A stretch of DNA of 18,485 bases from Geobacter sp. UBA5735 (GTDB lineage Bacteria > Desulfobacterota > Desulfuromonadia > Geobacterales > Geobacteraceae): the NCBI GenBank assembly GCA_002419385.1, contig DIFZ01000048.1, positions 157 through 18,641 on the forward strand, in the 5' to 3' direction. The translations under genes and the position numbers were made by a program. How positions within the stretch are numbered: position 1 is the first letter of the stretch; each line of letters opens with the position of its first letter. Positions 8,217 to 15,273 of this stretch are shown one piece after another. The notes below the pieces were generated by a model. The model worked only from the letters and a program-made list of their open reading frames with translations. It ran no database searches and was not told the origin of the DNA.

Positions 8217-9459
8217 ACTTCACGTCCACATTTCTTATCCCCTCCGGCCTCCATGCCGGGGAGATGACATGGCTTCCCTTCTGCGGGGCTTTCTCATTGT
8301 CCAGGAGGCTGGCGAACGTGACCGAGAAGTCGCCGTAGCGGTTATTGACTTCGTCCATGGCGTCGGCCAGCATGGCCTTCTTCCGTTCCTCGGGAAACAG
8401 GGGGAGCTGGCTGGAGGCATGTCGCAGGTTGCTCAGCCTCACTCCCAGCAACCGCACCGGCTGGAGCAGGGTCAGGCTGTCCAGGATGGCAACGGCGGCC
8501 TGGTAGATATCCCCGCTCAGGTTGATGAACTCCCCCAGGGTCTCCTGCCTGCCCGTCCAGGTGTCGAAGTCTGCGTACCGGATGGAGAGGGTCACCGTTT
8601 TTCCCCACACATGGTAGCGCCTGGCCCGCCGTCCCACCATTTCGCTCAACTGGAGCAGGAACCTGAGAATTTCCTGCCGGTCTTCAATGTCGTGTTCGAG
8701 GGTCATGGAGTGCCCGACGGACTTGACTTCCTCAGCATTCTCAGCCGGGATGACGGGGGAGTCATCGATACCCCTCCCCATCCGGCTCAGCTGTTCGCCA
8801 ATGACGCCGAAGCGCTTCCTGAGGACGTCCACCGGAAACCTCCCCAGGTCCCCGCAGGTGGCTATGCCGTAGAGCGCCAGCTGCCGGGCGGTTTTTCTCC
8901 CGATCCCGCACAGGTCTCCGGCAGGTATCCTTTCCAGCACTGCCGGTACGTCTTCCGGCCTGATGACCGTCAGGCCGTCGGGTTTCTCCATGTCGGAGGC
9001 CAGTTTGGCCAACAGCTTGTTGGGGGCGATGCCGATGGAGCAGGTGATGCCGAAGCGGTGCCTGATCTGTGCCTTGAGGAGATGGGCTATGCGTTGCGGG
9101 GAAGTGAACAGGGACAGCGAGCCGGTCACATCGAGAAAGGCTTCGTCAATGGAAAAGACTTCCACGAGAGGCGTGTAACGGAGCATCAGCTGCACGATCT
9201 GCCCCGATGTCCAGGTGTATTTCCGGTTGTCGCCGACGACGAAGATGAGAGGGGGGCATTTCTGCCGGGCCTCCCAGGTGTTCATGCCCGTTTTTACGCC
9301 AAAGGCCCGTGCCTCGTAGGAGCTGGTGGTGATCACGGTCCGCTTGGCGCTGCCGATAACCGCAATGGGTTTGCCCCTGAGTTCGGGGTTGTTCTGCTGC
9401 TCGATGGACGCAAAGAAGGCGTTCATATCGATGTGCATGATGATTCTGTCGCCGTTCAT
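8215..9459 (-). CDS. dinB: Y-family DNA polymerase (Pol IV / DinB type) with C-terminal extension
   Basis: A 414-residue translesion polymerase. D11 in MHIDMNAFFASIE and D105-E106 in FSIDEAFLDV are the metal-binding carboxylates. The steric-gate region MNAFFAS and the YEARAFGVKTGM finger segment are typical. The helix-hairpin-helix IPAGDLCGIGRKTARQL lies near residue 180, and the little finger follows. QLPLF at residues 351-355 is a canonical beta-clamp-binding motif. About 59 residues follow it, ending in VISPAWRPEGIRNVDVK, whereas E. coli Pol IV ends at its clamp motif. The start overlaps the stop of the upstream DUF6504-like gene by 4 bp (ATGA). The gene is the last member of a lexA operon, so induction by DNA damage is expected. 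Confidence 0.95.
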   Translation of the reverse strand: MNGDRIIMHIDMNAFFASIEQQNNPELRGKPIAVIGSAKRTVITTSSYEARAFGVKTGMNTWEARQKCPPLIFVVGDNRKYTWTSGQIVQLMLRYTPLVEVFSIDEAFLDVTGSLSLFTSPQRIAHLLKAQIRHRFGITCSIGIAPNKLLAKLASDMEKPDGLTVIRPEDVPAVLERIPAGDLCGIGRKTARQLALYGIATCGDLGRFPVDVLRKRFGVIGEQLSRMGRGIDDSPVIPAENAEEVKSVGHSMTLEHDIEDRQEILRFLLQLSEMVGRRARRYHVWGKTVTLSIRYADFDTWTGRQETLGEFINLSGDIYQAAVAILDSLTLLQPVRLLGVRLSNLRHASSQLPLFPEERKKAMLADAMDEVNNRYGDFSVTFASLLDNEKAPQKGSHVISPAWRPEGIRNVDVK

Positions 9460-9710
9460 AACTTTTCCGCGTCTATGCTCTCCAGTGTCCAGGTCTGCTC
9501 GGCCGTGTTGTAAACCAGTTCGTAGAGGGCCGTACCGTCGGTTACTGAGTAGTGCAGCATCAGTTCGTTGCCCGCCCGGTGCCGCCAGTGGTAGGTCACT
9601 TCCCGGACCTCGTGCTTCCGGCGCTGCCAGTCGAACCAGACCGGGCGGAGCCTGGCCCCGGGGCCGTGAATGACGCCGACGCGGATAGGTTCACTGATTC
9701 GCTGCACCAT
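9456..9710 (-). CDS. Small DUF6504-like protein in the lexA-dinB operon
   Basis: An 84-residue, mostly beta protein (MVQRISEPIRVGVIHGPGAR at the start, then FDWQRRKHEV, VTYHWRH, YELVYNTAEQTWTLESIDAEKL). The pattern of a WR-containing strand followed by Y-E-L-x-Y and W-x-L-E resembles DUF6504, often found beside Y-family polymerases of the ImuB/DinB type. The assignment is from pattern recall. There are no catalytic motifs, signal peptide or membrane segments. It starts 3 bp after lexA ends and overlaps dinB by 4 bp, so it is surely co-expressed with both. An accessory or adaptor role for the polymerase is an inference. Confidence 0.72.
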   Translation of the reverse strand: MVQRISEPIRVGVIHGPGARLRPVWFDWQRRKHEVREVTYHWRHRAGNELMLHYSVTDGTALYELVYNTAEQTWTLESIDAEKL

Positions 9711-9713
9711 GAC

Positions 9714-10319
9714 TCAATCCATCTCGCGGACAATCCTGATGACCTTGCCGACGATGCTGACCGGTTCTCCCGCGGGAATGATGATGGGGTCCATGTTCGG
9801 GTTGCGGGGCTGCAGCCGGATATGGTTCCGTTCCCGGTAGAATCGCTTCAGGGTCGCCTCCCCGTCGACCATGGCCACAACGATGTCGCCATTACTGGCC
9901 GTCTCCTGGGGCCGGATCAACGCAAGGTCGCCCTCCACGATGGCGTCGTTGATCATGGAGTCTCCCCTGACACGGAGAAAGAACGCCCCGCCCTTCAGCT
10001 GCATCCGTTCCAGGGGATAGTACCCCTCGATAGCCTCGTAGGCCGTTTCCGGCACGCCTGCCCTGACGGTGCCCACAATGGGAACGGCAACCACATCCTG
10101 CTGTTTCGGTCGGTTGAGAACGATCCCGCGTGAACTGCCCGGTTCCCGGCGGATGTATCCCTTGCGCTCCAGCTGTTCCAGGTGGCTCAGGACGCCGGCG
10201 TTCCCGGAGATGCCCAGATGATGCGCAATGTCCCTGAAGGTGGGGGGGTATTCGTTGCTGTCAATGTAATCCGTTATGAATTCGTAAACTTGCTTTTGCC
10301 GTAGCGTAAGGCTGTCCAT
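9714..10319 (-). CDS. lexA: SOS regulator LexA
   Basis: A 201-residue repressor and self-cleaving protease. The winged helix-turn-helix covers residues 1-65 (LTLRQKQVYEFITDYI, PPTFRDIAHHLGIS, GYIRREPGSSRGI). The RecA-stimulated cleavage site is A87-G88 in VRAGVP. The catalytic serine is S121 in RGDSMI and the general-base lysine is K158 in GEATLKRF. The start is set at 10319, not the longer frame from 10355: AGGAG lies at 10325-10329 upstream of this ATG, family members begin near LTxRQ, and the extra upstream codons run through the operator repeats. It heads a tight operon with the DUF6504-like gene and dinB, and probably represses its own promoter. Confidence 0.96.
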   Translation of the reverse strand: MDSLTLRQKQVYEFITDYIDSNEYPPTFRDIAHHLGISGNAGVLSHLEQLERKGYIRREPGSSRGIVLNRPKQQDVVAVPIVGTVRAGVPETAYEAIEGYYPLERMQLKGGAFFLRVRGDSMINDAIVEGDLALIRPQETASNGDIVVAMVDGEATLKRFYRERNHIRLQPRNPNMDPIIIPAGEPVSIVGKVIRIVREMD

Positions 10320-10332
10320 AATGGCTCCTGCT

Positions 10333-10362
10333 ATACCATTCAGTATGTATACCATATAGTAT
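10333..10362. promoter_or_regulatory. Tandem LexA-type operators, ATAC-N6-GTAT twice
   Basis: ATACCATTCAGTAT (10333-10346) and ATACCATATAGTAT (10349-10362) are identical at 12 of 14 positions and have the same inverted ends ATAC/GTAT, 16 bp apart centre to centre. An ATTCAGTA word also repeats (10338-10345 and 10361-10368). They sit between lexA's start codon and its -35 element and overlap its -10, which suits autorepression. The motif differs from the E. coli SOS box and from the GGTT-type Geobacter box I recall. Confidence 0.65.
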
Positions 10363-10386
10363 TCAGTAAAAGCGGATGAAAGTCAA
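10358..10386 (-). promoter_or_regulatory. Candidate lexA operon promoter
   Basis: On the minus strand TTGACT (10386-10381) is followed after 17 bp by AATACT (10363-10358). TACTAT with a 19-bp spacer is the alternative. The -10 lies inside the second tandem operator. Confidence 0.5.
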
Positions 10387-10437
10387 CGCCCCTGTGGCAA
10401 AAAACAGCTGATGCGTATGAGCGGGTACCTCATCGGC

Positions 10438-10466
10438 TTGACAGGTGGCGTCATGTCCAGCATTAT
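10438..10466 (+). promoter_or_regulatory. Candidate promoter of the diguanylate cyclase gene
   Basis: TTGACA (10438-10443) is followed by a 17-bp spacer and CATTAT (10461-10466). It points away from the lexA promoter, giving a leader of about 42 nt before the GGDEF gene. Confidence 0.5.
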
Positions 10467-10514
10467 TATTTCATCGGGACGTAGGCGCACGACCGTGAAG
10501 CGGGAGCGGCAGAT

Positions 10515-11516
10515 ATGAAAACGGCTGATTTGAAAAAAGTTTCTGGACTCTCGCTGGCGGAAGTTCTCAAGATGGTCGCCATACCCCTGTTTGTCATTGA
10601 CAGGAATCACAAGGTGATCTGCTGGAACAGGGCGATCGAGTGCCTCACGGGAATGTCCGGGAAGGATGTGCTCGGCACGGACCAGCACTGGCGGGCGCTG
10701 TATGTTTCGAAGAGGCCGACCATGGCGGACCTGGTTGTCGATGCCATGCAGGAAGAGGTGATCGACAGTTTCTACGAAGGGAATTACGGGAAATCCCCCG
10801 TGCTCGACTCCGCATATGAGACGGAAAGTTTTTTCCCCGCTCTCGGAGAAGAGGGCAAGTGGCTGTTTTGTACCGCTGCGCCGCTTCTGGACACGAGTGG
10901 ATGCATCGTGGGAGCCGTTGAAACTCTGCTGGACACGACGGAGCGGAAAAGGGTGGAGGACAATCTCCGCGAGAGCGAGAAAAGGTACCGGGAGATGAGC
11001 ATTACCGATTCTCTGACCAAGCTGTTCAATTCCCGCCACTTTTTCAACCAGTTGAAGCTGGAGGCGGAACGGGCGGAGCGCTACGGCCATCCCCTGTCAC
11101 TCATGCTATTGGATATCGACAATTTCAAGGAATACAACGATCTGTACGGACACCTGGAGGGAGACAGCGCGCTGGTGGTCCTGGCGGATGTGATCCGGAA
11201 GATTCTCCGGATTACGGATACCGCCTTTCGTTACGGGGGCGAGGAATTCACGGTGATTCTTCCCGAGACCGATGCCGCTGAGTCGCTGGAAGTCGCGGAA
11301 CGCCTGAGAAAGGGTTTCGCCTCCTCCTGGCTGTCGCCGTTGTCGAAGCTGAAATGCTGCGTTACCATAAGCATCGGCGTGAGCCGGTACCTTCCGGGAG
11401 AAACGGTCCCGTCGTTTCTCAACAGGGTCGACGGGGCGATGTACCGGGCAAAGCAACGGGGCAAGAACCAGGTCTGCCATGGAAACGGCACTGAGCAGAC
11501 CGGACAGGTAGCGTAG
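10515..11516 (+). CDS. PAS-GGDEF diguanylate cyclase
   Basis: A 333-residue soluble signalling enzyme that makes cyclic di-GMP from two GTP. A PAS domain spans about residues 13-145 (IPLFVIDRNHKVICWNRAIE, and VETLLDTTERKRVEDNL at its exit). A short coiled linker follows (RESEKRYREMSITDSLTKL), then the GGDEF domain (165-325). The active-site loop is G241-G-E-E-F245, and metal-binding D200 is in LLDIDNFKEYND. The inhibitory I-site R232-x-x-D235 stands exactly five residues before GGEEF, so product feedback inhibition is likely intact. No membrane segment is seen, so the sensed signal is cytoplasmic; a bound cofactor cannot be predicted. GGGAG at about 10502-10506 is the ribosome binding site. 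It is divergent from lexA. Confidence 0.93.
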   Translation: MKTADLKKVSGLSLAEVLKMVAIPLFVIDRNHKVICWNRAIECLTGMSGKDVLGTDQHWRALYVSKRPTMADLVVDAMQEEVIDSFYEGNYGKSPVLDSAYETESFFPALGEEGKWLFCTAAPLLDTSGCIVGAVETLLDTTERKRVEDNLRESEKRYREMSITDSLTKLFNSRHFFNQLKLEAERAERYGHPLSLMLLDIDNFKEYNDLYGHLEGDSALVVLADVIRKILRITDTAFRYGGEEFTVILPETDAAESLEVAERLRKGFASSWLSPLSKLKCCVTISIGVSRYLPGETVPSFLNRVDGAMYRAKQRGKNQVCHGNGTEQTGQVA

Positions 11517-11934
11517 CCGTGGCAGCCCGTGTTTCCGGACGGAAACCAGTTACGGTTGCCGGATGCCGCGCTTCCTGCAGCGTGCGCGATTCCTTCGCCA
11601 TATCGTTGTCCGATACGCTGTCCGTTTGACCTCTCATCCTATCTTCAGAGCTGACCCTGCAGCGGCTCCCGGGTTCGGGAACCGCCCCGTTCCTCTTCCA
11701 TTCCTGTCTTCATAGTTCTCTTTGCTGCATCCGTTCCCGCCTCTGATTGCCCCTGAGAAAAAGCCGACGGGGGATTGACAGAGGAAAAATTTTTGTTAAA
11801 TTAATTATAATATTGTTGAACCACAGGGCATTGGCCCGATCTGCCCGAAGAGTGGTCGTACGCGCGAAAAACAGCGATATCACCGGCGGTTGCGCGGTCT
11901 TGCAACGTACAATCTGACGAAAGGAGTGCAGACG
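11517..11934. other. Intergenic region before the contractile injection operon
   Basis: This is the longest gene-free stretch, at 418 bp. It holds a perfect hairpin GTTTCC-GGAC-GGAAAC (11531-11546), 15 bp after the diguanylate cyclase stop and without a T-tract. A second imperfect hairpin lies at 11663-11684 (TCCCG/CGGGA core), and an AT-rich patch at about 11784-11820. I see no conserved reading frame: the short frames here read as non-protein on both strands. Confidence 0.6.
11775..11811 (+). promoter_or_regulatory. AT-rich promoter-like patch upstream of the sheath gene
   Basis: Perfect TTGACA (11775-11780) and TATAAT (11806-11811) hexamers occur, but 25 bp apart, too far to work together as one sigma-70 promoter. 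The run between them is strongly AT-rich against a GC-rich background and includes the palindrome AAAAATTTTT (11785-11794). Transcription of the operon most likely starts around here, leaving a leader of 100 nt or more. The exact elements are not resolved. Confidence 0.35.
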
Positions 11935-13851
11935 ATGCCTACGTATCTTCATCCGGGTGTGTATGTGGAGGAGATCCCGAGCGGCTCGAAACCCATCGAG
12001 GGAGTCGGGACATCCACCGCGGCGTTTATCGGCTACACCACGAAGGGGCCGGTGGCCGAACCGACGCTCCTGTTCAAATGGAGCGACTACGAAGAGCAGT
12101 TCGGCGGTATCCGCGATCTGGGGAAGGCAGCCGAGGGAGACCCCATGGGGTTCGCGGTCTACAGCTTTTTTCAGAACGGCGGGACTGCGGCCTACATCGT
12201 GCGGGCCATCCGGGCCGGAAGCGCGGCCACGGCAGAGGGGTTCCTGCGCAATCCCGACGACAACACCCGGATCATCCGCTTTGCGGCGGCCAACCCCGGC
12301 GCGTGGGGGAAATCCCTGCGGATCCGGTTCGAGGCCAAGGAAGACGCTCCCGGTCTCTACATCCTGCGCGTCGGGGTCATGGATGGAACCGAGTTCAGGG
12401 AGCGGGAGCGGTTCAGCGACCTGACGGTGGCCGACGAGGATGCTGCTGATTTCATCGAGAGCAAGGTGAATGACGCTTCGACGCTGATCAGCGTGGAGAT
12501 GCAGGACATCAGCCAGTACCTCCTGGGGGTGAGCGTCAGCCAGGATCTGTCGGGCGTTGCCGACTTCAGCATCCTGAACAACCGTACCATGACCGTTACC
12601 GTGGACGGTACGGCCCGTCCCGTGACCTTTGCGGCTGCGGAGTTCGACAACACCAGCACGCTCGCCGACGTGGCGGCACGCATCCAGACCCTGGTGAGGG
12701 GTTCGGTGGTGGCCAACCCGGCGGTGCGGGATTTTACGTGCGCCGTGGAAGACAACGAACTCGTGCTGACTTCGGGCACCCGCCTTCCCGCTTCGGCGGT
12801 GGTGGTCAGCGGCCCGGGGGATGCCACCGACGCGGCCGCGGCCCTGCTCCTGGGGGCTGCCAGCGACGGTACCGAGCAGACCGGCCAGCAGTCCCTCGAC
12901 GCGCTGCTGTCGGACATCGCCGGCCAGGTCAGCCTGGAAGGGGGGACCGACGGCAGCGAACCGGACCAGGATGCCTACGACGACATCCTGGCTGTCTTCG
13001 AGAAGGTGCGGGACGTCAGCATCATCTGCCTGCCGGGCCAGACCTGGAGCGGTTCGGCAGGACAGGTGGTCATCGACGCGGCCGTGGCCCATGCCGAGAA
13101 GATGAAAAGCCGCATGGTCCTCATCGATCCGCCCCAGGGCGTGGAACTCAGGACCGAAAAAAGTGTCAACGACCTGGGATTCAAGCCCAAGACCTACTCG
13201 GTTGTCTACTATCCCTGGCTCAAGGTGGCCAATCCCTTCTACAACGCCGAAACCAACCCCGGTGCGCCCTCCACCCTGCTGGTTGCGCCCGGCGGCTTTG
13301 CCGCGGGCATGTGGGCCAGGATCGACGGCCGGCGCGGTGTGTGGAAGGCGCCTGCAGGGGTCGAGACATCGCTGGCCGGGGTCGCCGGGATCCAGTATTC
13401 GGTCGAGGATGGCGAGCAGGATCAGTTGAACCCCCTGGGCGTCAACTGCATCCGCACGCTGCCCGGATTCGGGCCGGTCATCTGGGGCAGCCGCACCCTG
13501 GCAACCAGGGCTGACCCGGAATGGCGCTACGTACCCGTCCGGCGCACTGCCATAATGATCGAGCTGAGCATCTACAACGGCATTCAGTGGGCGGTTTTCG
13601 AGCCGAACAACCACAACCTCTGGGCCTCGCTGCGGGCCAACATCGGTTCGTTCATGGACGGATTGTTCCGCTCCGGCGCGTTCCAGGGGGAAAAGGCTGC
13701 CGACGCCTACTTCGTCCGCTGCGGGCTGGGGGATACCATGACGCAGGGGGACATCGACCGGGGCCAGGTTATCGTCATCGTCGGTTTCGCCCCCCTGAAG
13801 CCGGCCGAGTTCGTCATCGTGCGGATCCAGCAAAAAGTTGCTCAGCAATGA
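11935..13851 (+). CDS. Contractile tail sheath protein (eCIS/phage-tail type)
   Basis: A 638-residue sheath subunit that polymerises around the inner tube and contracts to drive it out. The N-terminus PTYLHPGVYVEEIPSGSKPI is the classic sheath start and precedes GVGTSTAAFIGYT. The C-terminal region has the sheath fold: DVSIICLPG near residue 360, SVVYYPWLKVANP, PPSTLLVAPGGFAAGMWARID-type core, then NCIRTLPGFGPVIWGSRTL, YVPVRRTAIMIELSIYNG and the closing AYFVRCGLGDTMTQGDIDRG with IVGFAPLKPAEFVIVRI. Between them, about residues 205-310 form an inserted domain not needed for contraction (see findings). The start at 11935 follows AAGGAG at 11921-11926; the frame extends upstream to 11890 but lacks family similarity there. 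It opens the operon, with the tube gene 33 bp downstream. Confidence 0.94.
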   Translation: MPTYLHPGVYVEEIPSGSKPIEGVGTSTAAFIGYTTKGPVAEPTLLFKWSDYEEQFGGIRDLGKAAEGDPMGFAVYSFFQNGGTAAYIVRAIRAGSAATAEGFLRNPDDNTRIIRFAAANPGAWGKSLRIRFEAKEDAPGLYILRVGVMDGTEFRERERFSDLTVADEDAADFIESKVNDASTLISVEMQDISQYLLGVSVSQDLSGVADFSILNNRTMTVTVDGTARPVTFAAAEFDNTSTLADVAARIQTLVRGSVVANPAVRDFTCAVEDNELVLTSGTRLPASAVVVSGPGDATDAAAALLLGAASDGTEQTGQQSLDALLSDIAGQVSLEGGTDGSEPDQDAYDDILAVFEKVRDVSIICLPGQTWSGSAGQVVIDAAVAHAEKMKSRMVLIDPPQGVELRTEKSVNDLGFKPKTYSVVYYPWLKVANPFYNAETNPGAPSTLLVAPGGFAAGMWARIDGRRGVWKAPAGVETSLAGVAGIQYSVEDGEQDQLNPLGVNCIRTLPGFGPVIWGSRTLATRADPEWRYVPVRRTAIMIELSIYNGIQWAVFEPNNHNLWASLRANIGSFMDGLFRSGAFQGEKAADAYFVRCGLGDTMTQGDIDRGQVIVIVGFAPLKPAEFVIVRIQQKVAQQ

Positions 13852-13884
13852 CAGCCGCATGAATTTTTCTAAAGGAGGTTTGTG

Positions 13885-14394
13885 ATGGCAGCACCTCTCT
13901 TTCCCGTGAACACTTACCGGCACGATCCCTACCGCACCTTCAAGTTCCAGGTCGTCATCGATGGCAAGGTGGTGGCGGGGCTGAAGAAAATGGGCGCCCT
14001 GAAAAAGAAGACTACGCCGGTGAAGTGGCGCGCCTCCAACGACCCGTCCCACGAGCGGGTCATGCCGGGGGGGACTAGCTACGACCCGGTAACCCTGGAG
14101 CAGGGGCTCACCCACGACCCGGTGTTCGAAAACTGGGCGAACCTGGTGAACAGCATCCAGGGAGATGCCGGCATGTCCCTGAAGAACTACCGCAAGGACA
14201 TCATCATCAACGTCCTCAACCTCCAGGGGCAGGTGGCCATTTCCTACAAGCTGTTCCGGGCCTGGGTTTCCGATTATCAGGCGCTTCCTGACCTTGATGC
14301 CGGCACCATGAGCACCATCGGCATCCAGACCATCACGCTGCAGCATGAGGGATGGGAGCGCGACACGGGCGTGGCCGAACCGGCCGAGAGCTGA
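13885..14394 (+). CDS. Inner tail tube protein (T4 gp19-like)
   Basis: A 169-residue tube protein that stacks as hexameric rings inside the sheath and forms the projectile. The family pattern is plain: NTYRHDPYRTFKFQVVIDG at the start, then AGLKKMGALKKKTTPVKWR, SYDPVTLEQGLTHDPVFENW and a final strand ISTIG-like IGIQTITLQHEGWERD. The length is typical for phage and eCIS tubes (Afp1/5, Pvc1/5). A strong ribosome binding site AGGAGG (13873-13878) sits 6 nt before ATG 13885, which is preferred over the in-frame GTG 3 nt earlier. The stop TGA shares its A with the next gene's ATG. Only one tube gene is visible; some systems carry a second tube paralogue elsewhere in the cluster. Confidence 0.93.
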   Translation: MAAPLFPVNTYRHDPYRTFKFQVVIDGKVVAGLKKMGALKKKTTPVKWRASNDPSHERVMPGGTSYDPVTLEQGLTHDPVFENWANLVNSIQGDAGMSLKNYRKDIIINVLNLQGQVAISYKLFRAWVSDYQALPDLDAGTMSTIGIQTITLQHEGWERDTGVAEPAES

Positions 14395-15221
14395 TGCGGC
14401 TTCCGGGCGGCATAGTGGAAGATGGAGCCCTGCAGCGGGACTTTGCCTTTCGGCCCATGACCGGAGCGGTGGAACTGGCAGTGGGCGAGGCGGGCGCGGC
14501 CCAAGGCTCGCTGCCGGCCAGGGTGACCGCGGCACTGGCCGCAAGCCTGGAGATGGTGGGGGGCCTGGCCCCTCTCCCTGAAGTGGTGACGGGGCTTGCC
14601 GTGGCAGACCGCCAGTTTCTCATGCTCGAACTGGCAGCGCGCCTTGCCCCGGGGGAGACATGGCTAACGGCATGGTGCGGCGCCTGCAGCGAGAGGTTTG
14701 ATTTCGCTGTCGACTATCGATGTCTGACGGTTAAAGAGGCGGGGGCAGGCTATCCCTTTGCCGACGTGCAGACGGGCCGTGGCCCGTGCCGTTTCCGGGT
14801 GCCTACCGGGGCGGACCAGGAGCTCGTTGCTGATCTGGACGATGGCGAGGCGTTGCGCTGCCTCCTGGCCTGCTGCCTGGTGGCGCACGACGGCCGGATG
14901 GCAGACGGGCGTTCAGCATGGGACATGGTGGAGTCTTTCAGTAGCGACGACTTTGAGGCCATCGACGCAGCCTTAGAGTCTGTGTCCCCCGAGGTGGCTG
15001 TTTCGGTCCAGGCGGCCTGTCCGGCGTGCGGGGCCCTGCACGTGATACCGGTTGACCCTTACCGGGCACTGTCAGGGCCTCAGGGGGAAAACCTCCTGCA
15101 GGAGATTCATGCCATAGCCTCTGCGTACCATTGGAGCGAGGCGGAGATCCTGGCGCTTCCCCAGGACCGGCGCTGGCGCTACCTGGAGCTGATCGAACGC
15201 GCCCGAGGCATGGCCGGTTGA
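14394..15221 (+). CDS. T4-baseplate-hub-like protein with two CxxC pairs
   Basis: A 275-residue protein translated from a TGATG overlap with the tube gene; the in-frame upstream extension lies inside the tube gene and is ignored. The N-terminus MRLPGGIVEDGALQRDFAFRPMTG resembles the PGG-x-x-x-x-G-x-L-x-R-x-x-x-x-R-P-x-T-G pattern of T4-type baseplate hub assembly proteins (PF12322-like). The C-terminus has IASAYHWSEAEILALPQDRRWRYLELIERAR, a helical segment often seen in small phage-tail and eCIS baseplate proteins. Between them lie C95-x2-C98 (WCGACSERFDF) and C209-x2-C212 (ACPACGALHVIP), a possible split zinc ribbon. It probably chaperones or joins the baseplate. The family call is moderately sure, the metal site is inferred. 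Confidence 0.7.
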   Translation: MRLPGGIVEDGALQRDFAFRPMTGAVELAVGEAGAAQGSLPARVTAALAASLEMVGGLAPLPEVVTGLAVADRQFLMLELAARLAPGETWLTAWCGACSERFDFAVDYRCLTVKEAGAGYPFADVQTGRGPCRFRVPTGADQELVADLDDGEALRCLLACCLVAHDGRMADGRSAWDMVESFSSDDFEAIDAALESVSPEVAVSVQAACPACGALHVIPVDPYRALSGPQGENLLQEIHAIASAYHWSEAEILALPQDRRWRYLELIERARGMAG

Positions 15222-15234
15222 AACCTGAAGCAAT

Positions 15235-15256
15235 CGTGAGCCTCTACGGACTCACG
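15235..15256. repeat. Short inverted repeat before the disordered-protein gene
   Basis: CGTGAG (15235-15240) and CTCACG (15251-15256) can form a 6-bp stem with a 10-nt loop, ending 4 nt before the GGGAAGGA ribosome binding site at 15261-15268. It may tune translation within the operon; by itself the signal is weak. Confidence 0.3.
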
Positions 15257-15273
15257 TCAAGGGAAGGATCGTC

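Noticed and set aside
8194..9513. 439-codon plus-strand frame opposite dinB, and a 392-codon minus-strand frame opposite speA (2525-3703)
   Set aside because: Both mirror well-supported enzymes with intact motifs and show no protein-like pattern of their own.
10320..10355. Longer LexA start (12 extra residues)
   Set aside because: The extra codons run through the operator repeats, have no ribosome binding site and lie outside the family's N-terminus.
11640..11934. SOS box controlling the injection operon
   Set aside because: I looked for ATAC-N6-GTAT, CTG-N10-CAG and GAAC-N4-GTTC by eye before the sheath gene and found none, although the nearby lexA operon made the idea attractive.
13882..13884. 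GTG start of the tube gene 3 nt upstream
   Set aside because: The spacing to AGGAGG would be only 3 nt; ATG 13885 has 6 nt.
11710..14544. 944-codon open frame on the minus strand opposite sheath and tube
   Set aside because: It is an antisense by-product of GC-rich coding: its composition is His/Arg/Gly-rich without any family pattern, while the plus strand encodes clear sheath and tube proteins with good ribosome binding sites.
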